Assembly: GCA_016185205.1 (NCBI GenBank)
Contig: JACPOA010000020.1
Span: 87,923 to 151,922, forward strand
Reading direction: 5' to 3'
Length of the DNA: 64,000 nucleotides
Origin: Hyphomicrobiales bacterium
GTDB taxonomy: Bacteria; Pseudomonadota; Alphaproteobacteria; Rhizobiales; Xanthobacteraceae
Part shown: positions 46,495 to 53,348 of the stretch, one piece after another
Numbering within the stretch: position 1 is the stretch's first letter
How the letters are laid out: each line of letters opens with the position of its first letter
The notes under the pieces: model-generated
The model's input: the letters and a program-made list of their open reading frames with translations, nothing else
What the model was told of the DNA's origin: nothing
Database searches by the model: none
Program-made: the position numbers and the translations under genes

Positions 46495-46735
46495 ACCAGT
46501 ATTAGCGGGCGCCTTTCGGCGCACCGTCCTCGGCGTCTTTGACGGCGCCGGACCGCGCTTTCGGGCGAGCAGACCTAAGCCCCACCCGTCAGCGAGCTCC
46601 TCGCGGCCGGTCCTAATGCCGGCGGGCGGAGCCCGACGCCGCCCGGGAACGTGGCCTGCTCGCCACGCCCGCGGGCGCCGACCCGATCCCCACAAGCCGG
46701 CGCAACCGGTTCGCGTCCCCTCGCGGGAGCGGGCG
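46495..46735. ncRNA. Candidate structured RNA or repeat element, strand undetermined
   Basis: Several local stems occur in series: GGCGCC-TTTC-GGCGC near 46509, GGCGTC-TTT-GACGGCGCC near 46531, and a long-range perfect nine-base pair GGCGAGCAG (46564-46572) with CTGCTCGCC (46656-46664), closing an 83-base domain. This nested layout is unlike coding DNA and reminiscent of a structured RNA. It does not match RNase P, tmRNA, SRP or 6S motifs I can recognise. It could also be a dispersed repeat. Confidence 0.35.
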
Positions 46736-46945
46736 ACTAGGAATATAAGGCCGTTTGGGAGGGGGAGGATAAGTTTTTATTTTTTACGCAAGCCGTTGAG
46801 CGCGAAGGAGAAAAGCGAGGGATAAATTTCGTTACGTTTTTGCCGCCGGCATGGGCGGGCATAGCCGTCCAAGGGACGGCGTCGCTTCGCTCGCCTTTGT
46901 CCCGGCCATCTCGCTTAGGGACGCGCAGTGCCAGCGTAATCGGGG

Positions 46946-46966
46946 TCACCGGGACAAGCCCGGTGA
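46946..46966. repeat. REP-like palindrome
   Basis: A perfect eight-base stem TCACCGGG / CCCGGTGA around ACAAG, in the text 'accgggacaagcccggt' that is a frequent dispersed palindrome in rhizobial genomes. It lies just beyond the 3' end of the metallopeptidase-like gene and may protect or end its transcript. Confidence 0.6.
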
Positions 46967-46997
46967 TGATAAGCGAGCAGGATTGGTTTTGCTGCGC

Positions 46998-48026
46998 TCA
47001 ACCGAGCAGCGCCGACAAGCGCCATGCAAAAGCGTCGCGGACATAAGGGACCGTATCGCGCGCAAGAGCCGAATGGTCGGTAACCGTACCGTCGCTCGCC
47101 GTGAACACGAATTCGATATTGGATGCAAGCGGTTCGTCGTTATAATATTCGCCGTTGCCCGTCGCGGTCGTGCCGATGACGCGGCCCTGCGCGTACACAT
47201 CCTCCATGAATTCGGCCTCGGCCTCTGCGTTGAAGTCCTGCCATTGCGTGTTGCCGCGCGCCAACTCCTTCTCCCAATTGTAGGCGTCGTTAACAAACCA
47301 CTGCGCACCGATCGCGTCGGATGCGTAGCGGGTCCCATGATTCTGATACTGCCAGACGTGGGTGCATTCATGCACCAGGATCGCCGGGCTCTTTGCGGGG
47401 TCGACGTCCTTCAAATAAATCGTGTTTCCAAGCGTGAAGGGGTAAGGGTTGATGCTGTAAACGCCCGCGAACCCCTCGATGATCCGGATATTGTAGAGCG
47501 CCACCGAACCGCGAAACACCCGTTTTAGAATTTCCTTCTCGCTTCTTGTGAGCGGCCGCTTTCCCCACTGCAGCGGGATCACCGACTGCACCAGGCCAAT
47601 GAGCTTGCCGCCAACAACCACAATGGCTCCGGCATAGCCGGATACGATGTCTCCGAGGCCTTTTACGAACACGCTGCCATCGCCATTGAACAGCCCGCCG
47701 ATGCCGCCGCCTATGACGCGGATCAAACCACCGATCACGCCGCCGACGATGCCGAAATAGCCCTTGATGACAGCCCCCACCAGATCCGTGACGCCCGAAA
47801 CGACGTCGCCAATCCAGTGGAACACGGCACTGAGCGCGCCGCCGATCAGTGGAACACCACTGAGGAAATCCCCTACGGCACCGGCGGCGTCTGAAACCGC
47901 GTTACCCACGGTCTCCACGACATCGGTAACGACCTCTTCAACGGCATTCACGACAGTCTCTACGGCACCCGCGACTGCGTCGGCCGCACCGGAAACCGCG
48001 TCACCTATGTCGCTCCAGAATGACAT
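46998..48026 (-). CDS. Metallopeptidase-like protein with Gly/Val-rich membrane-active N-terminus
   Basis: A 342-residue protein of unusual build. Residues 1-50 form an amphipathic Ala/Val/Glu repeat, and 51-115 are a glycine/isoleucine-rich hydrophobic stretch with repeated GG and IGG steps, like pore-forming or glycine-zipper segments. The second half has RPLTRSEKEILKRVF, NIRI, YPFTLGNTIYL and LVHECTHVWQYQNHG, which resembles DUF4157-type domains with an HExxH zinc motif linked to contractile-injection-system cargo. No signal peptide. I infer a possible toxin/effector, but no secretion genes are nearby. Confidence 0.7.
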   Translation of the reverse strand: MSFWSDIGDAVSGAADAVAGAVETVVNAVEEVVTDVVETVGNAVSDAAGAVGDFLSGVPLIGGALSAVFHWIGDVVSGVTDLVGAVIKGYFGIVGGVIGGLIRVIGGGIGGLFNGDGSVFVKGLGDIVSGYAGAIVVVGGKLIGLVQSVIPLQWGKRPLTRSEKEILKRVFRGSVALYNIRIIEGFAGVYSINPYPFTLGNTIYLKDVDPAKSPAILVHECTHVWQYQNHGTRYASDAIGAQWFVNDAYNWEKELARGNTQWQDFNAEAEAEFMEDVYAQGRVIGTTATGNGEYYNDEPLASNIEFVFTASDGTVTDHSALARDTVPYVRDAFAWRLSALLG

Positions 48027-48186
48027 GGCTTATCCCCCATCTCGGTTGTTTTCGAAACAGGAGGATACTCTCTAAAGTTGTTGGTCTATGCAATGCAATT
48101 ATCAGCCGTAGGGCGCAGTGCGACTTGTCCGCCGTAGCTTTGGCAAAGGCGGAAGACCGTATTGCGCCGGGTCATGCTCTCCGCTC

Positions 48187-48300
48187 ATTCCCGCGTACTC
48201 GCCGCCGCGAAGCCAAAGCGGCTTCGCTTTGGCGAAGCAGGGAGCGGGAATCCAGCCAGGCTCGTCTGGGTCCCCGCTTGCGTTTACGCGGGGGTGAGCG
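48187..48300. repeat. Compound palindromic repeat
   Basis: ATTCCCGC (48187-48194) pairs with GCGGGAAT (48244-48251). Inside, GCCAAAGC pairs with GCTTTGGC, and a second hairpin CCCCGC / GCGGGG follows near 48271-48293. The whole resembles the compound palindromes scattered through Bradyrhizobium-type chromosomes. It fills most of the 285-base interval between the metallopeptidase-like gene and the SDR gene. Confidence 0.6.
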
Positions 48301-48311
48301 GAGTTAAACAG

Positions 48312-49172
48312 CTACTTCAATGCCTTCAAGTTTACTCCGGCCGGCGGCGGCATGTCGTCGGGCACGAAGAAATCCACCTGCAGCGGCTGGCTGGGATCGG
48401 CGCGGTAGCGGTCGAAATCACTGACGCCTTCGCCGGCCAGGAACGTGTCGTCGATCAGGAAATAGCCGGTGAAGCTCTTCGGCTTGTGGAAGATGCGATA
48501 GGCCGCCTCCGCCAGGATCGCCGGCTTGCGCGAGGCGCGCATGATGGCGTCGCCGCCGAGCAGGTTCTTGATCGCGGCGGTGGCAATCGTCGTGCGCGGC
48601 CACAGCGCGTTGACCGCGACCTTGCCGCGCTGTTCGCCGGCCAGCCCCAGCACCACCAGGCTCATGCCGAATTTTGCCATGGCATAGGCGGTGGCGGGCG
48701 CGAACCATTTCTCCTTCATGTCGAGCGGTGGCGACAGCATCAGAATGTGCGGGTTTTCCGCTTTGGCGAGATGCGGCAGGGCATATTTCGACACCATGAA
48801 GGTGCCGCGCGCGTTGATCTGTTGCATCAGGTCGAAGCGGCGCATGTCGGTCTGCGCCACCGGCGTGAGCTGGATGGCGCTGGCGTTGTTGACCACGATG
48901 TCGAGGCCGCCGAAATGCGCCGCGGTCTGGTCGAGCGCGGCCTTCACCGCCGCTTCATCGCGCACGTCGACTTGCAGCGCCAGCGCGCGGCCGCCGGCCT
49001 TTTCGATGTCGGCGGCGGCGGTGTGGATGGTGCCCTCTAACTTGGGATGCGGCTCCACGGTCTTGGCGGCGATGGCGATATTGGCGCCGTCGGCCGCGGC
49101 CTTGAGCGCGATCGCCAGCCCGATGCCGCGCGATCCGCCGGTGATGAACAGGGTCTTGCCCTTGAGCGACAT
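48312..49172 (-). CDS. SDR family oxidoreductase (HSDL2-like)
   Basis: A 286-residue short-chain dehydrogenase. TLFITGGSRGIGLAIALKAA binds the cofactor, followed by IAAKTVEPHPKLEGTIHTAA, the long insert typical of hydroxysteroid-dehydrogenase-like-2 proteins, NNASAIQLTPV, SPPLDMK and YAMAKFGM (Tyr-x3-Lys). The C-terminal GYFLIDDTFL is also typical. It may act on a lipid or steroid-like substrate; none is proven. The downstream enoyl-CoA hydratase and acyl-CoA dehydrogenase genes suit fatty-acid metabolism. Confidence 0.9.
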   Translation of the reverse strand: MSLKGKTLFITGGSRGIGLAIALKAAADGANIAIAAKTVEPHPKLEGTIHTAAADIEKAGGRALALQVDVRDEAAVKAALDQTAAHFGGLDIVVNNASAIQLTPVAQTDMRRFDLMQQINARGTFMVSKYALPHLAKAENPHILMLSPPLDMKEKWFAPATAYAMAKFGMSLVVLGLAGEQRGKVAVNALWPRTTIATAAIKNLLGGDAIMRASRKPAILAEAAYRIFHKPKSFTGYFLIDDTFLAGEGVSDFDRYRADPSQPLQVDFFVPDDMPPPAGVNLKALK

Positions 49173-49323
49173 GGATCAACCCTCGCAATTGTGGCCGTTC
49201 TGGCTGGCGCGTTTCCCACCGATATCACAACCGCCGCCGGCGCGCGCCCCTTGATCTGCCTCAACACAAGCGGGCGCGCGGGGGTCTTAACTGGCGTCCG
49301 GACAAAATATCGGAGTGATAGTC

Positions 49324-49743
49324 ATGGCAGACATGCTTTCCGCGCAAGACCTGCTGGCCGCGCTGCGCAAGCAGGCGGCCATCCTCGGTCTCAGCGTGCG
49401 TGATGGCGCCGATCGCGAACTGCGCGGCGAGGTCGAGTCCATTGGCGCGAAATGGTGGCTGGGCGGCCGCAAGGTGAATTACCGGATGGCATGCCGCCTG
49501 GCGGAAGCCGAGCGCACGCTGTATTTCCGCGAAGCGGTAGTCGAGAAAAGCTGGGGCATTCCGCCGCCGACGCTGACGGTGGAAAAGACCACGGTGAGCG
49601 GCTGGCAACGCTCGGGCGAGCGCACCGACGTCTCGCTCGGTGGCGGCGGCAAGCTCGATTATGCGCGCGTGCGCGAGGCGATGGAGCGGGCGGCTGTCGC
49701 CGCCGGTTGGACCTTCCACCTCGAAGGCGGCCGCATGCCGTGA
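49324..49743 (+). CDS. Hypothetical protein (139 residues)
   Basis: A soluble protein starting MADMLSAQDLLAALRKQ, with a central GAKWWLGGRKVNYRMACRLAEAERTLYFREA and a C-terminal FHLEGGRMP. CGGAG precedes the ATG at a good distance. I do not recognise the family. Neither a signal nor a membrane segment is seen; the WW and RKVNYR patches suggest a small beta-sheet domain. It is convergent with the enoyl-CoA hydratase gene. Confidence 0.75.
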   Translation: MADMLSAQDLLAALRKQAAILGLSVRDGADRELRGEVESIGAKWWLGGRKVNYRMACRLAEAERTLYFREAVVEKSWGIPPPTLTVEKTTVSGWQRSGERTDVSLGGGGKLDYARVREAMERAAVAAGWTFHLEGGRMP

Positions 49744-49751
49744 AGGGCGCG

Positions 49752-50504
49752 CTAGCTGCGCTTGCGCATCATGAAGGCCGTGAAGGCTGCCTGCGCCTCC
49801 GTCGACTGCAGGCGCGTCTTGAACTGTTCGGCTTCCTGATCGATGCGCGCAATAATTTCATCCGGCGCGCCGCGCATCAGCCGGCGCGACGCCAGCACGC
49901 CCTGCGGCGGCAGAGCGGCGATCTCGGCTGCTGCCTTCATCGCCTCGGCTTCGACCGCGTCGGACGCAACGACCGTGTTCACCAGCCCGGCGGCTTTGGC
50001 CTCGTCGGCGGCGAGCGGGCGGCCCATCACCAGCAGAGAGAACGCGTGCGCTTGGCCCATCAGCCGCGGCGCGATCAGGCTGGAGGCGGCTTCCGGCACC
50101 AGGCCTAGGCCGACGAACGGCGTGGCGAAGCGCGCGTCGTGGGCTGCGACCACGTGGTCGCAATGCAGCAGCAAAGTGGTGCCGACGCCGATGGCGTTGC
50201 CGCGCACTGCTGCGACCAGCGGCAGCTCGCAGCGCGCCAGCGCATAGAGGAAGCGCAGGATCGGGGCGCCCAGCGCGCCGCCTTGACTTGCCGCCGCCAG
50301 AAAGTCGCCGATGTCGTTGCCGGCGCAGAAGGCGGAGGGGTGGCCGGCGATCAGCAGGCAGCGCACGCCCGAATTTCCCGCGGTTTCGATGGCGTCGGCC
50401 ATGGCGTCATACATCGCCATGGTCAGCGCGTTCTTCTTCTCCGGGCGGTTCATCCGCACAATGCGGACCGGGCCCTCGTCGCTGACGGTGACCAGGTCGG
50501 TCAT
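49752..50504 (-). CDS. Enoyl-CoA hydratase/isomerase
   Basis: A 250-residue crotonase-family enzyme that hydrates or isomerises enoyl-CoA. HPSAFCAGNDIGDF is the oxyanion-hole loop, AVRGNAIGVGTTLLLHCD the second, and LVPEAASS provides the catalytic-type Glu of the family. It does not have the double-Glu arrangement of the RpfF-like protein at 17.7 kb. It is immediately downstream of the acyl-CoA dehydrogenase, so the two probably act in one beta-oxidation pathway. Confidence 0.9.
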   Translation of the reverse strand: MTDLVTVSDEGPVRIVRMNRPEKKNALTMAMYDAMADAIETAGNSGVRCLLIAGHPSAFCAGNDIGDFLAAASQGGALGAPILRFLYALARCELPLVAAVRGNAIGVGTTLLLHCDHVVAAHDARFATPFVGLGLVPEAASSLIAPRLMGQAHAFSLLVMGRPLAADEAKAAGLVNTVVASDAVEAEAMKAAAEIAALPPQGVLASRRLMRGAPDEIIARIDQEAEQFKTRLQSTEAQAAFTAFMMRKRS

Positions 50505-50521
50505 TGAAGACTCTTTTGTTT

Positions 50522-50570
50522 ACGCATGATCTTATCCGAAAACCGGTTCCCACTTTTCGGGATCATGCGT
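50522..50570. repeat. 49-bp rhizobial palindromic repeat, copy 1
   Basis: Perfect ten-base ends ACGCATGATC and GATCATGCGT enclose a core with ACCGGTTCCC. It is nearly identical, in reverse orientation, to the copy at 54692-54740. The last codons of the acyl-CoA dehydrogenase gene, including its TGA stop, lie inside it. This 'GCATGATC...' element is familiar from many rhizobial genomes. Confidence 0.85.
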
Positions 50571-52287
50571 CCAGCGCCGCTTGCGCGTTGTTGATGCTTT
50601 CGGCGCCTTCGGTGACCGAGCGCTCGATGCCGCTGGCCTGCACCGCGAGGTTTTCGGCGAAGAAGCGCGCCAGCGCGGTGCGCGCGGCGCCGTCGCCCGC
50701 GCGCAAGGCGGTGAGCGCCTGCTCGGCCAGCATGCAGCCGCCGGCGGCAGTGCCGAACAGCCGCAGATAGGGTGTGGCGCCGGCGAGCGTCGTGTCGGAC
50801 GTTTTTTGCGCCAGCAGCCATTGCGTCGCGCGCTCGAGACTGTCGATCGCTTCGCCCAGGCGCGTCGCGGTCTCGCCGAAGGCCGGCGCGTTGCTCGCTT
50901 GCACCGCTTTCACGATCTCCCGCAATTCGCCGAGATAGAGGCGGACCGTATTGCCGCCCTCGAGTGGAACCTTGCGCGTCACCAGGTCGATGGCCTGGAT
51001 ACCGTTGGTGCCTTCGTAGATCGCGGCGATGCGCGCGTCGCGATAATGCTGGGCGGCACCGGTCTCCTCGATGAAACCCATGCCGCCATGCACCTGCACG
51101 CCGAGCGAGGCCACCTCGATGCCGATATCGGTGGAGAAGGCCTTGGCGACCGGCGTCAACAGCGAGGCGCGCTCATGCGCGGCCTTGCGCGCGGCCTCGC
51201 TCTTGCCGCGATGGGCGCGGTCGAGCGCCACGCCGGTGGCGTAGCAGATCGCGCGCGCGGCGGAGGTCGAGGCGCGCATGGTCAGCAGCATGCGCTTGAC
51301 GTCGGGGTAGTCGACGATGGAGTGGCCCATCTGCTTGCGTTCGCGCGCGTAACTCATGGCTTGCTGCGTCGCCAGTTCGGCGATCGCCACGCCCTGCAGG
51401 CCGACCGCCAGCCGCGCGCGGTTCATCATGGTGAACATGCAGGCCATGCCCTTGTGCTCCTCGCCGATGAGGAAGCCGACGGCGCCGCCTTTGTCGCCAT
51501 AATTCATGGTGCAGGTGGGCGAGGCATGGATGCCCATCTTGTGCTCGATCGAATGCGCGCGCACGTCGTTGCGCGTGCCGTCCGGCATCACCTTCGGCAC
51601 CAGGAACAGCGAGATGCCCTTGGTGCCGGCCGGCGCATCGGGCAGCCTGGCCAGCACGAAATGGATGATGTTGGAGGTTAAGTCGTGCTCGCCATAGGTG
51701 ATGAAGATCTTGGAGCCGGTGATGCGATAGCTGCCGTCGCCGGCGCGTTCCGCCTTGCTGCGCAGCGCGCCGACATCGGAGCCGGCCTGCGACTCGGTGA
51801 GCTGCATGGTGCCCATCCACTCGCCGCTCACAAGCTTGCCGAGGTATTGCCGCTTGAGTTCGTCGGTGCCGTAGGCGGCGAGCGCGTCGACCCCCGCCAT
51901 GGTCAGCGCCGGCCCGATGCCGAAGGCCATGGAGCCCGAATTCCACATCTCGATGCAGGCGGCGTTGAGCGCGAGCGGCAGCGCCTGGCCGCCCCATTCG
52001 GCCGGCGCGGCCAGCCCGTTCCAGCCGGCGGCGGCCCAGGCGGTATAGGCCTCCTTCCAGCCCGGCGGCGTGGTGACGGCGCCGTCCTTGAACGGGGTGC
52101 CAAATTTGTCGCCGACCCGGTTGAGCGGGGCGATCACCTCGCTGGCGAAGCGGCCGGCTTCGACCAGCACGGAATCCACGGTTTCCTCGTCGAGGTCGCC
52201 ATACAGCCCCTCGGCCAGCGCGGCTTTCATGCCGGCGGCGTGTTTGAGCGCGAAGGCGATGTCGGCAACCGGGGCGTGGTAGGTCAT
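50563..52287 (-). CDS. Acyl-CoA dehydrogenase
   Basis: A 574-residue flavoprotein of the long (C-terminally extended) acyl-CoA dehydrogenase type. MQLTESQAGSDVGALRSKA forms the substrate/FAD region, YGEHDLTSNIIHFVLARL follows, VHGGMGFIEET and IYEGTNGIQAIDLV (with the catalytic-type Glu) lie toward the C-terminus. It catalyses the first beta-oxidation step. The gene ends inside a dispersed palindromic repeat. Confidence 0.92.
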   Translation of the reverse strand: MTYHAPVADIAFALKHAAGMKAALAEGLYGDLDEETVDSVLVEAGRFASEVIAPLNRVGDKFGTPFKDGAVTTPPGWKEAYTAWAAAGWNGLAAPAEWGGQALPLALNAACIEMWNSGSMAFGIGPALTMAGVDALAAYGTDELKRQYLGKLVSGEWMGTMQLTESQAGSDVGALRSKAERAGDGSYRITGSKIFITYGEHDLTSNIIHFVLARLPDAPAGTKGISLFLVPKVMPDGTRNDVRAHSIEHKMGIHASPTCTMNYGDKGGAVGFLIGEEHKGMACMFTMMNRARLAVGLQGVAIAELATQQAMSYARERKQMGHSIVDYPDVKRMLLTMRASTSAARAICYATGVALDRAHRGKSEAARKAAHERASLLTPVAKAFSTDIGIEVASLGVQVHGGMGFIEETGAAQHYRDARIAAIYEGTNGIQAIDLVTRKVPLEGGNTVRLYLGELREIVKAVQASNAPAFGETATRLGEAIDSLERATQWLLAQKTSDTTLAGATPYLRLFGTAAGGCMLAEQALTALRAGDGAARTALARFFAENLAVQASGIERSVTEGAESINNAQAALDA

Positions 52288-52470
52288 GGCGTTAATGTAA
52301 CCGGGACAGGGTGAGGGTCAAAGCGCGCCTGCGGCGCGTCACGTGCATAGCACGTCCATAGCTGTCCATATATTGAGACGCCAGAGCCGTTGATCGGGCA
52401 GGGCGCCGCCGCTATGGTCCGCGCGGCCGACGCGGTATCAAGACCCGTGCGACTTTTCCCAGGCGAGTAT
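52288..52470. other. Intergenic region before tRNA-Gln
   Basis: No gene is visible in this interval. It should hold the promoters of the acyl-CoA dehydrogenase (minus) and the tRNA (plus). No box could be assigned with confidence. Confidence 0.4.
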
Positions 52471-52545
52471 TGGGGCGTAGCCAAGTGGTAAGGCAGCGGA
52501 TTTTGATTCCGCCATCCCCTGGTTCGAATCCAGGCGCCCCAGCCA
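52471..52545 (+). tRNA. tRNA-Gln (TTG)
   Basis: All arms fold: acceptor TGGGGCG / CGCCCCA, D arm GCC / GGC, anticodon stem GCGGA / TCCGC with loop TTTTGAT giving anticodon TTG (glutamine, CAA), and T arm CCTGG-TTCGAAT-CCAGG. A genome-encoded CCA follows the discriminator G. The position between the acyl-CoA dehydrogenase and nitrate genes has no sign of an integrated element. Confidence 0.96.
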
Positions 52546-52986
52546 GCCCTAACTCGCGGATTGAAAACACGGAAAAATCGGCCCAGCTGGGGCGGGTGAT
52601 ACTCACCCGTGCGACACAAACGTGCCGCACCGAGGTGATCCCGTGTCGCTCGCGCCCCATCTCCACCGCCGCCGAGCAATCTATTACTACCGCCGCCGAC
52701 TTTCATCCGGCCCGATCCGGTGCGGGCAGCTTGGCTTTATGCGCAGATGGCGCGCTGGTGACAGGCGCCGCTGTCCGACGACGCATGCCTCGCGGCGCAG
52801 GCGGTGTTTAGGCCCGATCTCTACGACGCCGCGCTTGGCAGCATGCCCGGTCCGCAGGAGGCGAACCGCCCGACGGTGTCGGAGCCTTCATCGATCCGCG
52901 TTTCAGCGCAGTCGATGTCGCGGGTTGTGTCGCGGCTTGGCGCGCCAAGCGTGCGAGCCGACGGCGTCTGTCGGTCGTGCGCTAAA

Positions 52987-53003
52987 TTTGTGCATTGCAC
53001 AAA
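52987..53003. promoter_or_regulatory. Dyad upstream of the nitrate promoter, NtrC-like site candidate
   Basis: TTTGTGCA and TGCACAAA are a perfect eight-base inverted repeat around one T, located about 118 bases before the -24 element, where an enhancer would sit. The TGCA-rich sequence recalls NtrC binding sites, although the half-site orientation is not the classical one. Confidence 0.45.
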
Positions 53004-53118
53004 ATTTTCGCAGAGTGCGCCGACGATGAGCAAATGGGTCGCTGAACCGACTCAGGCCCAAACGGACCGTACTGTCGTAAACTATTGATAATATTATATT
53101 ATTATCTCGAAAGCCGAG

Positions 53119-53134
53119 TTGGCACGACACTTGA
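53119..53134 (+). promoter_or_regulatory. Sigma-54 (-24/-12)-like promoter
   Basis: TTGGCACG followed by ACAC and TTGA matches the RpoN consensus, with GG and the -12 pair exactly ten bases apart; the -12 has GA instead of GC. The expected transcription start is near 53145, just before the leader hairpins. Confidence 0.65.
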
Positions 53135-53153
53135 ATTAGATGATGTCGATGGG

Positions 53154-53190
53154 TGCCACGCCGATGGCAGCCATGGTCCAACGACGGGCC
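53154..53190 (+). promoter_or_regulatory. Tandem hexaloop hairpins (ANTAR-target-like leader)
   Basis: Hairpin 1 (53154-53169) has stem TGCCA / TGGCA and six-base loop CGCCGA. Hairpin 2 (53175-53190) has stem GGTCC / GGGCC and loop AACGAC, with A at loop position 1 and G at position 4, the rule for ANTAR antiterminator targets. Loop 1 does not follow the rule. They lie between the promoter and the leader terminator. Confidence 0.55.
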
Positions 53191-53201
53191 GACAAGCAAC
53201 G

Positions 53202-53253
53202 CCGCTGTCCTGGGGGAACGCGCCGAGTGCGTCTTTGGGGCTGCGGTTTTTTT
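53202..53253 (+). terminator. Intrinsic terminator in the nitrate operon leader
   Basis: CCGCTGTCCT (53202-53211) pairs with GGGGCTGCGG (53237-53246) in nine of ten positions, counting two G-T pairs, and seven T follow (53247-53253). An inner ACGC / GCGT pair lies in the loop. Ending about 95 bases ahead of nrtA, it would stop transcription unless antiterminated. Confidence 0.75.
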
Positions 53254-53348
53254 GTTGGCTGAAGGAAAAACGCCGGACCTCGACGAGACAGGGAAACGAC
53301 CGACGAGCGCATCGACCGGGATCACACGAGAACAAGGACGATGACGAC

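Larger units (their letters stand above)
46314..46997. other. Non-coding stretch with candidate structured element and repeats
   Basis: About 680 bases without a credible gene. From about 46490 to 46740 it is GC-rich with nested complementary segments (see the separate entry). At 46740-46830 it becomes purine/AT-rich (GGGAGGGGGAGGATAAG, then a T-rich run). A REP-like hairpin lies at 46946-46966. The reading frames across it are arginine/proline-rich on several strands and look non-coding. Confidence 0.5.
52546..53348 (+). promoter_or_regulatory. Control and leader region of the nitrate assimilation operon
   Basis: About 800 bases between tRNA-Gln and nrtA. The 5' half (52546-52980) shows no gene I trust. 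From 52981 onward it holds, in order, a dyad, an AT-rich block (53085-53107), a sigma-54-like promoter, two hairpins and a terminator, followed by about 95 bases up to the nrtA ATG. Confidence 0.75.

Noticed and set aside
46483..46695. A 70-codon arginine/proline-rich frame on the minus strand
   Set aside because: It lies in the hairpin-rich region, lacks a ribosome site and has the composition expected of non-coding GC-rich DNA.
52622..53029. A possible 135-codon gene after tRNA-Gln
   Set aside because: Arginine-rich, no ribosome site, and it runs into the dyad of the nitrate control region; best seen as non-coding.
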